Assembly (NCBI RefSeq): GCF_023498005.1
Contig: NZ_CP097289.1
Location: forward strand, 9,610,001-9,674,000
Direction: 5' to 3'
Length of the DNA stretch: 64,000 bases
Source of the DNA: Streptomyces durmitorensis
GTDB taxonomy: Bacteria > Actinomycetota > Actinomycetes > Streptomycetales > Streptomycetaceae
Shown here: piece by piece, positions 25,441 through 34,221 of the stretch
How the letters are laid out: every line of letters begins with the position of its first letter
How positions within the stretch are numbered: the first letter of the stretch is position 1
Position numbers and translations under genes: made by a program
The notes under the pieces: model-generated
Databases searched by the model: none
The model's input: only the letters and a program-made list of their open reading frames with translations
What the model was told of the DNA's origin: nothing

Positions 25441-25501
25441 ACGCCCCTCACCCTTACTCGCTCCACCTTCTTGCCTCACCATAGCGGACAGCGTGCGCAT
25501 C

Positions 25502-25560
25502 TTGCGTACGCTGTTCCCGAGTGCGTACAGTGTTCGCAGCAAGGAACGCCGTACGCAACA
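25502..25560. promoter_or_regulatory. repeated TGCGTAC operator in the TetR/serine-hydrolase spacer
   Basis: TTGCGTACGCTGTT (25502-25515) and GTGCGTACAGTGTT (25521-25534) form a direct repeat with 19-bp periodicity. CCGTACGCAACA (25549-25560) is an inverted copy. The array spans the promoter region of the hydrolase. Confidence 0.65.
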
Positions 25561-25575
25561 GTCGGGGGTCTCAAG

Positions 25576-27030
25576 ATGTCGAACGTCGTGAACTGGGATG
25601 AACAGGGCAACTGGGGGAGCAAGGGCGCCTGGGGAGCGCGGGACTCGGCGGGCCAGAAATTGGACATTGCCCACTGGCAGGCCCGTCTGGACACCTTGCG
25701 TGCCGAGCATCACGTCCCCGCCGCGTCACTGGCGGTTCTCGTCGACCGGACCATCCACGAGCTGGCCAGTGGCGTGCTGCATCGCGGCACGGGAGTGGAG
25801 GCGACGACCGATTCGGTCTTCCAGATGGGCTCCATCGCCAAGATCTACACAGCCTCTCTGATCATGCGGCTCGCCGAATCAGGTGAACTGGACCTGGACG
25901 CACCGGTCGTGGAGGTCCTGCCGGAGTTCTCCGCCGCCGACCCCGACGCGACCAAGGTGATCACCACGCGCCAGCTGCTCAGCCACACCAGTGGCCTCAC
26001 CTGCGACTTCACCCATGACAGCGGACGCGGCGACGACTGCCTCGCCAAGTACGTCGAGGCTGCGAGGGACGTGGCGCTCGACTGCCCGCCCGGCACCGCG
26101 CTCTCGTACAGCAGCGTCGGGTACAACGTCCTCGGCCGGATTATCGAAGTCGTGACCGGCAAGGTGTGGGACAAGGCACTGGAGGACCTGCTCCTCACTC
26201 CGCTCAGCCTCACGCACACCATGACGCTGCCCGAACAAGCGCTGCGGTTCCGTGCGGCGATGGGGCACCTGGGTGAGGCGGGCCAGGATCCGGACCCCGC
26301 GCCGGCCTGGGACCTGATGCCGCGCTCGGCAGGACCTTACGGCAGGGTCATCGCCACAGCCGGGGACGTCGTCCGGCTCGCACAGATGCACCTCAACGGC
26401 GGCCTCGCGCAGGACGGCACGCGCGTGCTGTCCGAGGAAACCGTCGCGCTGATGCAACAGCGCGTGGTTGAGTCACCCGACAAGTGGACGGTCAGCGCCG
26501 ACGGCTGGGGGTTGGGCTGGACCCTGTACGACTGGGACGGCGTCCAGGGATACGGCCACGACGGCGCATCGATCGGACAGTACGGCTACCTGCGCGTGGT
26601 CCCCTCGGCGGGCGTCGCGGTCGCCCTGCTTACCAATGGCGGTGGGGCGCGCGAGCTGTATGCGGCCCTTTACCGGGAACTGCTCGCCGACCTGGCCGGC
26701 GTGACGATGCCTGCGCCCTTCGCCCCTCCGGCCGAGCCGCCGGTGGTTGACCTCGCACCGCTCCTCGGCACGTACAGGCGCGAGGGTGTGGTCATCACTG
26801 TGACCGAACGGGACGGTGCGGGACACGCGGTGTACGAGTTCGTCGACGGAATGAAGGACTTCTCCGAGCCCTTGGAAATCGATCTGCTACCGGTGACGGA
26901 GTCGGTGTTCGCCGGCACGGGAGTGGGTGCCGCATTCAGCGAGGATTACATGCCCGTGGTCTTCTCCGCCCTGCAGGACGGCACAGGCTGCGTCTACGTC
27001 GGTATGCGCTGTGGCCCCAAGATCGCCTAA
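25576..27030 (+). CDS. serine hydrolase (beta-lactamase class C / EstB-like)
   Basis: A 484-aa protein without a signal peptide. The active-site SxxK is QMGSIAKIY (Ser 86, Lys 89). The Tyr motif is LSYSSVGYN (Tyr 178, with Ser where many members have Asn). A KTG-equivalent HDG occurs in GYGHDGASIGQYGYL. The C-terminal ~110 residues form a lipocalin-like extension (LLGTYRREGVVITVTERDGA). The ATG at 25576 marks family similarity; an upstream frame start would lie within the operator. The cytoplasmic location and divergent TetR suggest an esterase or acyltransferase acting on a small molecule rather than secreted beta-lactamase. Confidence 0.85.
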   Translation: MSNVVNWDEQGNWGSKGAWGARDSAGQKLDIAHWQARLDTLRAEHHVPAASLAVLVDRTIHELASGVLHRGTGVEATTDSVFQMGSIAKIYTASLIMRLAESGELDLDAPVVEVLPEFSAADPDATKVITTRQLLSHTSGLTCDFTHDSGRGDDCLAKYVEAARDVALDCPPGTALSYSSVGYNVLGRIIEVVTGKVWDKALEDLLLTPLSLTHTMTLPEQALRFRAAMGHLGEAGQDPDPAPAWDLMPRSAGPYGRVIATAGDVVRLAQMHLNGGLAQDGTRVLSEETVALMQQRVVESPDKWTVSADGWGLGWTLYDWDGVQGYGHDGASIGQYGYLRVVPSAGVAVALLTNGGGARELYAALYRELLADLAGVTMPAPFAPPAEPPVVDLAPLLGTYRREGVVITVTERDGAGHAVYEFVDGMKDFSEPLEIDLLPVTESVFAGTGVGAAFSEDYMPVVFSALQDGTGCVYVGMRCGPKIA

Positions 27031-27313
27031 TTCCGACTGCACCGCGTAGAACCGGACTTGTTCTTCGGCTTCGATCGACTGAATCTGCTGGTATCCGGCA
27101 ATCAGAAGTTGCGTGATAGGTGCCGCAAGGGTCGACCATGCCCGCGAGACGAGGAGCCGGTGCGCCAGCCGGGAGGACGCCGCTACAGAGCACCCGGTGC
27201 GCGAGGACGACCAGCGAGCGCACCGCCTCCAGCAGTCGGACCCGCACCACGGGCAGGAGTGCGATGCGAGTGTGTCGGCGCCTGCCCGTGCGGGTCTTCT
27301 GCGGCTTCACCGG
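27031..27313. other. intergenic stretch without recognisable gene
   Basis: Convergent spacer between the serine hydrolase and the SnoaL-like gene. Frames on both strands are Arg-rich without motifs; no clear terminator seen. Confidence 0.4.
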
Positions 27314-27763
27314 TCACTTCTGGGATGCCGGGACGAGAGCGGGGGCGGCCTTGAAGGAGATGGCCTCCATGAGCGGCTTGCGCTTGGTGTTATGGAAGGC
27401 CGCGATGCGCCACTGGCCGTCCGGCTCCCGGACCAGGGTGTAGGTCTGGACCTTGGTCAGCTTCTTTGGCCTGCTGCCCTTGTAGCTGTCACCGCGGCCG
27501 GTGACCACGGCGGTGCTTGGACCGTAGAAGCGGACGTCCAGGATCTCGTCGGCGAGCTGGGTGCCCTTGAGGAATTTCGCGAACAGCGTCCGGTGGCTGT
27601 CAACGATGTCGCGGCGGCCCTGGTAGTACGTGCCGACGAAGGTGACGTAGGTGGCGTTCTGCGTGAACTGCGCTCCGTACGCGTCGGCGTCGTGGCGTCG
27701 CCAGGCGTCGATGAGGGAGGCGATCACCGTGGTCACGGCATTCCGGTCGTCCGTAGTGGGCAT
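27314..27763 (-). CDS. SnoaL-like / SgcJ-EcaC family NTF2-fold protein
   Basis: A 149-aa protein from ATG 27763 with GGAGGA nine bases upstream. The pattern ASLIDAWRRHDADAYGAQFT, VGTYYQGRRDIVDSHRTLFA and EPDGQWRIAAFHNTKRKPLM is typical of the SgcJ/EcaC (DUF4440-like) NTF2-fold group, which bind small hydrophobic ligands; some are enzymes of antibiotic tailoring. Divergent from a MarR regulator across an 87-bp palindrome-rich spacer, which probably represses it. Confidence 0.85.
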   Translation of the reverse strand: MPTTDDRNAVTTVIASLIDAWRRHDADAYGAQFTQNATYVTFVGTYYQGRRDIVDSHRTLFAKFLKGTQLADEILDVRFYGPSTAVVTGRGDSYKGSRPKKLTKVQTYTLVREPDGQWRIAAFHNTKRKPLMEAISFKAAPALVPASQK

Positions 27764-27788
27764 GGCGTCCTCCAGGTAGCTACACTGA

Positions 27789-27827
27789 TGCAGATACTGC
27801 ATATAAACATTATCTGCACGTGTGCAG
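27789..27827. promoter_or_regulatory. MarR operator
   Basis: TGCAGATA (27789-27796) is inverted as TATCTGCA (27811-27818), and CTGCAC-GT-GTGCAG forms a second dyad at 27814-27827. The spacer is notably A/T-rich, as expected for divergent promoters. Confidence 0.65.
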
Positions 27828-27850
27828 CTATCTAGCAAGGGACCAGGGAC

Positions 27851-28351
27851 ATGGCAGACCCGACGCCGGTAGATGAGCACTTGGTCTTCCGTCAGTACCT
27901 CGACGCTGTGGGACTCCATGGCATGGCCGGTGCGGAAGCGGTGGGGCTCGGCGCCTCCGAGTGGTATGCGCTCAGCCAGATCGCTTTGGAAGGCACGCTC
28001 ACCTCGGGAGAACTGGCCGCGTGTACCGGTCTCACCACCGGGGCGACAACCCGCCTGATCGACCGCCTGGAGCGAGCCGGATTCGTCCGCCGGGCTGCCG
28101 ATCCGGATGATCGACGCAAGGTCGTCGTCGAGCCGGTGGCCGACTCCCTTGACCAGATTGAGAAGGTGGTCGGGCCTGCCCGGCGTCAGATCGCCGAGGT
28201 TCTCAGTCGATACACGCCGGACCAACGCGCTGTTCTCTTCGACTACTTCGCTCACGCCGCCCCTGCTTTCCGTGCGGCCACCGAGGAGATCCGGGACGCA
28301 GCAGCACCCGGTCGTCAGCGCAAGGGAGGCGCGGCGGCTCGCCGTTCGTGA
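27851..28351 (+). CDS. MarR-family regulator
   Basis: A 166-aa winged-helix protein: LGASEWYALSQIALEGTLTS, GELAACTGLTTGATTRLIDR, LERAGFVRRAADPDDRRKVV is the MarR wHTH with the wing motif ADPDDRRK. The flanking helices form the dimer interface. GGGACCAGGGAC precedes the ATG. It is divergent from the SgcJ/EcaC-like gene with palindromes between, so it most likely autoregulates and represses that gene in response to a phenolic or drug-like ligand. Confidence 0.9.
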   Translation: MADPTPVDEHLVFRQYLDAVGLHGMAGAEAVGLGASEWYALSQIALEGTLTSGELAACTGLTTGATTRLIDRLERAGFVRRAADPDDRRKVVVEPVADSLDQIEKVVGPARRQIAEVLSRYTPDQRAVLFDYFAHAAPAFRAATEEIRDAAAPGRQRKGGAAARRS

Positions 28352-28435
28352 GGGTGGCGGGCCGCCGAGTCGGAACCGGCAGATGTCAGCTGGACTTGGC
28401 GGTCGCTTCGGCTCGGGCGCGGGTAGGAGCGTTTC

Positions 28436-30241
28436 TCATGCCTGGGCCTTTGCCGTGGAGCTGCCGCCTCGGGCCGGTGCAGGATCGTGGATGCTGTCGA
28501 GTAGTTCCCCAAAGGTGAATTCTTCGTCGGTGGGGCCGTTGTCGAGGGCCTCGAACAGGGCCTTCCAGCGTTTGGATTGGCTGCCGCAGTGTGCGAGCAG
28601 GTGCGGGAGGGCGAGGGCAGGTTCGTTGCGGGTGAGTAGCTCGTAGGCGGGCAGCTGGCGCAGGTGGTGCAGGGTGTGGTGGCGGGAGTCGAGGACGGCG
28701 CTGTAGACGTCGCGGCGCGACCAGAACCCTTCGGATTCAGGGGCGTCCAGCCAGGACTGCAGCACGGCGGCCGGGTCGGGGTGGCGGTCGAGTTCCTCGT
28801 CGGTGAGCAGCCGCAGTACGGCCTCGTTGTCGTCGGCCGGGGCGAGGGCGGCCGCGGCCGTGTGCAGCCAGTCGGGGATGTCGTTTTGGTGGGCGATCCA
28901 GGCGAGTTCGAGCGGGTGCAGCGCGGGGAGCGTGTCGGTGACCGCGGTGCCTGGGGTGTGCGGGTTAGCGGCGAGTTCGGTCAGCGCGGCGACCCGCCGG
29001 TGCTGGTAGTGGTGCTCCAGGAGGCGGACCGGACTGAGCAGGTCGGTGCCGGCGGTGATGCGGGCCAGGCGAGGGCCGGGCGGGGTGGAGACGACGGCGG
29101 GTTGTTCCAGGGTGGCGAGCAGGGCGCAGGCCTTGGCCAGGTGGGCGGGGTTGGTGCTGAGGAGGGCCAAGTCCTCGGCGATGGCGACGGCCCGGTGCTC
29201 GCGGTCGTCGTTGCGGAGTGGGGAGAGCAGGTGGCCGCGGCGGACGCATGTGTCGGTGGTCGCCTGTAGCTGGGTGGCCGCCATGTCGAGGAGGCGTGGG
29301 TTGCAGCGGACCCGGTCGGCGATCTGGTGGAGCCGGTGGCGAGCGGACACACTCGGCTTGGGCAGGTCGGCCATCTCCGGCAGGCACAGGGCGGGCAGGC
29401 AGGCACGCAGCAGGGCGAGGTCGAGCGCCGGCTTCGGCTCTGGCTGTTCGCCCGGGCCATCGTCCGTGTCCTGGATGAGAGAGGAGCCGCTGGACGCGAT
29501 CATGCGGTTGCGGCGGGCTTCTGCTTCAGCCTGGTCCAGCAAGAGGTGCTGGATGGCTGAACCGAGGGTGGGGTGTTCGACCAGGTCGTGCCAGCGGTCG
29601 GGGCAGGTCGCGAGGATCCGCCAGGGGGCACCTTCGCCGAACACGTTGGGCAGGCCCAGGTCGGCACGCTGCGCGACCTTCCACCCCTCGTGGTGAGGGT
29701 CTGCCAGTAGCCGGGCGAGCGGGGTGAGAGCGTGCTCCAGGACTGCGTCGAAGAGCACCGGGGGTAGGGGAGGGGCAGGTTCGGTATCCGGCCGGTGCGG
29801 GTAGCGGTTGGGGTCCCAGTGGGTGACTACGTTCTCGAGGTCGGTGTCGTGCATGCCGGGCAGCAGGCCGATCGCGGCTTCGACCTGGTCGGGGTGGCGG
29901 GCCAGACCGATGACCAGGCCGGGCGTCGGGCGGTGGGTGCGCAGGATCGCCGGCAGGTCGGCGGCCACCACGATGCCCTGGGCGGCGAGTTCAGCGAGCT
30001 GCTGGTGATCGGCTTGCTGAAGGAGCTGGCGGCGCAGTCCGGGGCGGGTGACGCGGCGGAGCAGGGCGGGCAGTGCGTCCGCGAGGGCCTTGGTGCGGCG
30101 CTCCTCACCTTGCCTGTCGACGCCGTAGGGGGCGAGGGAGGTCGAGCACAGTGCCTCGGTCACCGTGGGCAGCGCCTCGTCCGGCAGCGCATCGTTCGTG
30201 GCGAGCTGCTGCCATATCCAGTACGTCCCGGCGTTCACCAT
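28436..30241 (-). CDS. large hypothetical protein, all-helical repeat type
   Basis: A 601-aa acidic, Leu/Ala-rich protein with no recognised domain. Repeating helical segments (ALADALPALLRRVTRPGLRR, LAELAAQGIVVAADLPAILR, HPDQVEAAIGLLPGMHDTDL, RRVAALTELAANPHTPGTAV) suggest a HEAT- or leucine-repeat-like solenoid. No signal peptide, membrane segment, nucleotide-binding or catalytic motif is visible. It starts at GTG or ATG 30241 with no clear Shine-Dalgarno and stands alone among IS scraps. Proteins of this size and type in Streptomyces often accompany conflict or effector systems, but that is inference only. Confidence 0.7.
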   Translation of the reverse strand: MVNAGTYWIWQQLATNDALPDEALPTVTEALCSTSLAPYGVDRQGEERRTKALADALPALLRRVTRPGLRRQLLQQADHQQLAELAAQGIVVAADLPAILRTHRPTPGLVIGLARHPDQVEAAIGLLPGMHDTDLENVVTHWDPNRYPHRPDTEPAPPLPPVLFDAVLEHALTPLARLLADPHHEGWKVAQRADLGLPNVFGEGAPWRILATCPDRWHDLVEHPTLGSAIQHLLLDQAEAEARRNRMIASSGSSLIQDTDDGPGEQPEPKPALDLALLRACLPALCLPEMADLPKPSVSARHRLHQIADRVRCNPRLLDMAATQLQATTDTCVRRGHLLSPLRNDDREHRAVAIAEDLALLSTNPAHLAKACALLATLEQPAVVSTPPGPRLARITAGTDLLSPVRLLEHHYQHRRVAALTELAANPHTPGTAVTDTLPALHPLELAWIAHQNDIPDWLHTAAAALAPADDNEAVLRLLTDEELDRHPDPAAVLQSWLDAPESEGFWSRRDVYSAVLDSRHHTLHHLRQLPAYELLTRNEPALALPHLLAHCGSQSKRWKALFEALDNGPTDEEFTFGELLDSIHDPAPARGGSSTAKAQA

Positions 30242-30549
30242 GCTTCGGCCCTCCCGACGCGTTGACGCGGTGTGACCAGGCGGTCACCGTCGTTCCTGGT
30301 GTGACCGTACGCGCGGCGGCTGCCCACTGGCCCCGGGTTGGCTAAATGTGCGAGGGCCAGCTTGGTAGCGGGCAGGCGGGACTGAATCCAAGATCGCCCC
30401 CCGTCAACAGGGTGCCGGCAGGAAGACTGTGCCCGAGACCGGATACCCGGGGCGGCCGCGCCCCCGGGCACTTGTGTCGGGCGGGGCGACGTCACCTGCG
30501 CCAGCGGCGGCGAGCGGTCAGGTAATACGTGTCGGCGGCTGCATCGAGG
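30242..30549. other. gene-free stretch
   Basis: No ribosome binding site, motif or hairpin of note. Probably the promoter region of the 601-aa protein followed by IS junction DNA. Confidence 0.4.
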
Positions 30550-30724
30550 GCGGCGTCGCAACACCGTCGAACGGGCCATCAACCGCCTGAACGGCTTCCG
30601 CGGCGTTGCCACACGCTACGAAAAACGGGCCTACAGCTACCTCGGCACCGTCACCCTCGCAGCCCTCATCATCTGGCTCCGCACATGTTCCGAGAAACAG
30701 CGCCTAAAGGCCTCCCGTAATTGA
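30550..30724 (+). pseudogene. IS5-family transposase C-terminal scrap
   Basis: The forward strand encodes NTVERAINRLNGFRGVATRY, EKRAYSYLGTVTLAALIIWL and RTCSEKQRLKASRN before a stop at 30722. This is the end of an IS5-group DDE transposase (vER.in.Lk.fRgiAtRydKra..y...l.la.ii.WLr). The catalytic core is missing. Confidence 0.7.
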
Positions 30725-30773
30725 TCTTAGGGTCGGGCGTACGTAGCTGAACGCTGTGCGATCCGTTGGCCTA

Positions 30774-31427
30774 TCAGGCGAGGTTGAGGTTGTACAGGCG
30801 GGCGATGTCGAGCATGGCGTGGTGCACACCGTCGCCCTCGAGACGGCATTCGCGCAGGATCTTCCAGCTCTTCATGCGGGCGAAGGTGTGCTCGACGCGG
30901 GCGCGAACCCGTTTGTGCGAGCGGTTATGTTGCTCCTTCCAGCCAGGTAGTTCGCTCGTGCCGGCGGCCCGGCGGCCCGGCGGTGTGGGATGAGTAGGCC
31001 GGTGCCCTGGTAGCCGCCGTCCGCGATGGTCATGGTGGTGCCGACCGCGGCCTTGGCGCCGGATTCCTCCCAGCCGCGTGAGTCGTGGCGGTTTCCTGGC
31101 AAAGGCTGGCCGAATACGACGATCAGCCGGGTATCGGCGTCGATGACGACCTGGTGGGCGGTGGAGTACCTGTAGTTCTTCGACTGCTGGAGATACCTAA
31201 GAGCGGGGCAAGTGGCCTCATCGTCAAGTTCGTTCGCCCGTAGGCCGTGACCAGCAAGACCGGTCCTCCGGCGACATGCTCCACGGCCGTCCGCGTGGTC
31301 GCTCGCCTGCGGTGTCGCGGCGTAACTGGGTCACCAACTTGCCGAACACACGCGGACTGAGCCCGGTGAAAGGGGCTATCCAAGACCTCTCCGACGCCAT
31401 GATCACACCAGCCATGCGTGAGATCAT
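30774..31427 (-). pseudogene. IS5-type (DDE_Tnp_4) transposase, degenerate
   Basis: Pieces in order on the minus strand: SERSWIAPFTGLSPRVFGKL (~31395), VLLVTAYGRTNLTMRPLAPL (~31265-31210), DADTRLIVVFGQPL (~31140-31100), GNRHDSRGWEESGAKAAVG and TMTIADGGYQGTGLLIPHRR (~31095-30985), and RARVEHTFARMKSWKILREC with LEGDGVHHAMLDIARLYNLN (~30915-30780). The aspartates and the final E (VEHTFA) are recognisable but the reading frame changes several times. Confidence 0.75.
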
Positions 31428-31489
31428 TTCAGTTGCCGAGGGCCCTCCTCACGACTGATCCTGGGCACCAGGCAAGCAAGGGGGATGGG

Positions 31490-31873
31490 ATGGGACTCAT
31501 GCTCTTCCCAGGAGACGATGACGTGACGAGCCCTGACGTCTCCTGGTCCTACACCGGCTTCAGCCTGTTCAGGCAGTGGCTGGCCCAGGTCGCGGGATTC
31601 GCGCTCGCGGAGATGAACGGCTTCGGCGGAGACCGCTCGTGGAGCAGCGTGTCCACCACACTGGCACCGCTACTCGACCACCCAGATGACGACGGTCCCG
31701 ACCTCACTCCCGCTCAATGCGCAGCCGTGCTGCCGCGGTTGGAAGCAATTCTTGACCAACGGACGCTCAATGGTAGTGACCCAGTGCTCCAACGACGCAT
31801 CGATGACCTCAGCCAGCTGGTCACCGTCATGAGGTTCTGCTTGGCCAAGGAAGTCAAGCTCATCTTCGGCTAA
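31490..31873 (+). CDS. hypothetical small soluble protein
   Basis: A 127-aa protein from ATG 31490 with AAGGGGG in front. It reads DVSWSYTGFSLFRQWLAQVA, GFALAEMNGFGGDRSWSSVS, TPAQCAAVLPRLEAILDQRT and DLSQLVTVMRFCLAKEVKLI. Small helical orphan proteins of this type recur in Streptomyces and may be immunity-like, but no function is known. Confidence 0.6.
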   Translation: MGLMLFPGDDDVTSPDVSWSYTGFSLFRQWLAQVAGFALAEMNGFGGDRSWSSVSTTLAPLLDHPDDDGPDLTPAQCAAVLPRLEAILDQRTLNGSDPVLQRRIDDLSQLVTVMRFCLAKEVKLIFG

Positions 31874-32140
31874 CCACGGGACCGCAGAGCGCGCCATCGC
31901 CAACGGGGTGACCAGCAATTACGGGACAGCCTTGAGGTCCTCAAGCTCGTCGAGTCCGCCAGACCCGCTGGCGGCCGGTCAACGCACCCCGCTTCGTTGC
32001 CCTCTTGAGGGCTGGTGCCCGCTTCGAACGAGGTCGCCTCGTCGAAGGCCCGAGACCCTCGCAGCATGAACAACCACTCCTTCGCTGGCCTGCTGCGAAA
32101 TCCGGTGGCGGGTCCAGCTGCCGGTGGTGAAGATCGCGGC
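31874..32140. other. intergenic stretch
   Basis: An in-frame upstream ATG (32066) could extend the following acetyltransferase by 25 residues, but that extension lacks family similarity. Otherwise nothing is seen. Confidence 0.4.
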
Positions 32141-32701
32141 ATGAACACTTTCCTGAAGACCGATCGGGTCGTGCTGCGCGCGTTCACCGAGGCCGACGCC
32201 GACCAGCTGCTCGCACTGGACAACGACCCCGACGTCATGCGCTTCATCAACGGCGGCCGGCCCACCAGCCTCGAGGTAATCCAGGCACAGACCCTGCCCA
32301 GGCTCCTGCACGACTACCCGTGCTTCGGGACCCGCGGCTACTGGGCCGCGGAGGAGACGGACACCGGCCTCTTCCTGGGCTGGTTCGAACTCCGCCCCCT
32401 GGACGACTACAACCCCTCCGTGGCGGAACTCGGCTACCGGCTGAACAAGGCCGCCTGGGGCCGCGGCTACGCCACCGAGGGATCACGGGCCCTGATCCGC
32501 AAGGGTTTCACGGATCTTGGGGTGGAACGGGTGACCGCGAACACCATGACGGTCAACACGGGATCCCGGCGTGTGATGGAGAAGGCGGGCCTGTTGTTTC
32601 TCCGCCACTTCACCGGCCACTGGCCGGAGGCGATCGAAGGCTCCGAGCACGGAGAAGTCGAGTACGAACTCACCCGAACCAAGTGGGAGCAACACCCGTA
32701 G
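32141..32701 (+). CDS. GNAT acetyltransferase, RimJ/RimL type
   Basis: A 186-aa protein from ATG 32141. LKTDRVVLRAFTEADADQLL is the typical start, LFLGWFELRPLDDYNPSVAE leads into the acetyl-CoA loop AELGYRLNKAAWGRGYATEG, and ERVTANTMTVNTGSRRVMEK with AGLLFLRHFTG completes the fold. The R-G-Y-A-T-E-G segment replaces the canonical Q/RxxGxG/A. Such enzymes N-acetylate proteins or small amines; substrate unknown. Monocistronic. Confidence 0.85.
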   Translation: MNTFLKTDRVVLRAFTEADADQLLALDNDPDVMRFINGGRPTSLEVIQAQTLPRLLHDYPCFGTRGYWAAEETDTGLFLGWFELRPLDDYNPSVAELGYRLNKAAWGRGYATEGSRALIRKGFTDLGVERVTANTMTVNTGSRRVMEKAGLLFLRHFTGHWPEAIEGSEHGEVEYELTRTKWEQHP

Positions 32702-33071
32702 CAGCCCGCCGTCCGGCAGGACGTTCAGCGGTTCCGCCGCTCCACACAGGCAGTCTTGCCCTCAGACGATTCACAACTCTTGACATTTGCTCCTTGACGA
32801 CAGTGCTGAAGGCCTGCGTGGGATGACCTGAACCGACGAGCGCCAATCATGGGAATCTTTTCCAACGTTGGACCGTTCACGTCGAGCCCGACGGTGCCCG
32901 CCCGCCACTTCAAGAACGTGGCCCACCGGCGAGTGCCTGGATGACAACGGCGTCGACCTGCAGCAGTCGGCGAGCTCTGGGGTCGTGGATGTTCACGAGA
33001 ATTACGACCTGGGGAGCAATTGGGCTCGATGTCCCGGCGGCCGTGCTGGACGAGGTTCCTTTCCCTGAGCT
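32702..33071. other. gene-free convergent spacer
   Basis: Nothing supportable: frames are short and none has a start signal. Confidence 0.4.
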
Positions 33072-33614
33072 TTATCGCTTCCTGGGTCGCGGCTTCGAGG
33101 CCGCCCGAATCAGCTGCAGCTGCCCGATCTCAGCGACGTTCTTCATCAACTCGGCGTTCAGCCAGGCGATCATGTGGCCGATGGTGTTGTCCGGCGGGGT
33201 CTGCCACGGCAGTGTGGAAGCGGCGTCCAGATCGGCGTCGGTGAGTTTGTCGAGGACCGCCAGCCACTGGGCACGCAGATCCTGTAGCCAGGCGACGGTC
33301 GCCGGTCCGTTGCCGGGCCAAGTGATGTCGGTACGCTCCCGGGGAGTACGTCCCTGCACGTGATCGATGGCAGTGCTCCACCACCAGCCGATGTGCCAGC
33401 TCACCCAGCCGATGGTGGGAACGGGAACGGGGTCGGGCTCGGTGTCGGCCCAGTCCGGCAGCCAGTTTCCAGCGGCGTCCGGGCGCACTGTCCAAGTCAG
33501 GTCAGTGGGCTCCCACAGGAAGTCCTCGGGCGCGAGCCGCTCCAGGTGATACGTGAACAGTGACCAGGTCATGTCGAACTGCCAGCGCAGTAGCTCACGG
33601 CGGGGATTGTTCAT
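33072..33614 (-). CDS. DinB-family metal-dependent protein
   Basis: A 180-aa protein: RRELLRWQFDMTWSLFTYHL, ERLAPEDFLWEPTDLTWTVR, then GWVSWHIGWWWSTAIDHVQG with a metal-site His, and IGHMIAWLNAELMKNVAEIG at the last helix. This is the four-helix DinB/YfiT-like fold, usually nickel- or zinc-binding and often thiol-dependent. The expected third ligand His in the last helix appears replaced (LNAELMKN), so metal binding may be altered. Monocistronic, convergent with the GNAT gene. Confidence 0.8.
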   Translation of the reverse strand: MNNPRRELLRWQFDMTWSLFTYHLERLAPEDFLWEPTDLTWTVRPDAAGNWLPDWADTEPDPVPVPTIGWVSWHIGWWWSTAIDHVQGRTPRERTDITWPGNGPATVAWLQDLRAQWLAVLDKLTDADLDAASTLPWQTPPDNTIGHMIAWLNAELMKNVAEIGQLQLIRAASKPRPRKR

Positions 33615-33770
33615 CGTTCGATCCTCGCATCCTGCCTTGGAGGGCAGCCACCACGTCGCCTGGTGTGGTGCATCAGGGTGTAGCGAGCAACAGGCCCTGC
33701 GTGGAATGAATTTTCGCGAGCGAATGCGAGCAGGTCAGGCCGTGCCAGAGGAAGGGCCGTACGGGTGAGA

Positions 33771-33929
33771 AGCCGTAGTCCTATCGATCGTGAGGGCGGT
33801 TCTGGTCGAACAGGTTGCCTGGGCAGGTGATTTCGGCCGGTTGGGCGCAGGAAGACAGGACCTCCGTTGCAGCACAAGGGTTGCCAAGCCAGCTCGTCTG
33901 CCCCGGAGGTCCTGTCGTCGCAGTTCTAC
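33771..33929. repeat. 159-bp direct repeat, copy 1 (IS end-like)
   Basis: Matches 35192-35350 without gaps and with about a dozen mismatches. It contains a 12-bp inverted repeat: ACAGGACCTCCG (33855-33866) with CGGAGGTCCTGT (33904-33915). In copy 2 the sequence leads into a transposase remnant, so this is probably a solitary IS left end. Confidence 0.7.
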
Positions 33930-34221
33930 TGCGAAGTTCATCGCCCCAGGTCAGGAAGGAACTTTCGCGTTTCTGCCCCATCAGCCGCAAACCAAATGAA
34001 ACGGCGAGGCTAGGGGCTTCGTCGGCACGGTTCGCCATTTCCGTGGACGGACCCGTCGGTGTCCAAGTAACGTATGGCTCCGGACCACGCCGCGTGAGGC
34101 GAACGGAAGGAGGCGAGTGCCGTGCAGTTCTCAACCATCCAGCGCTCCCTTCCCGCTACCCCGGTGTGGCACCTCTGATCCGACCGGGAGCGCTCCTGCC
34201 GTACGCATCCCGGAGGAACCC

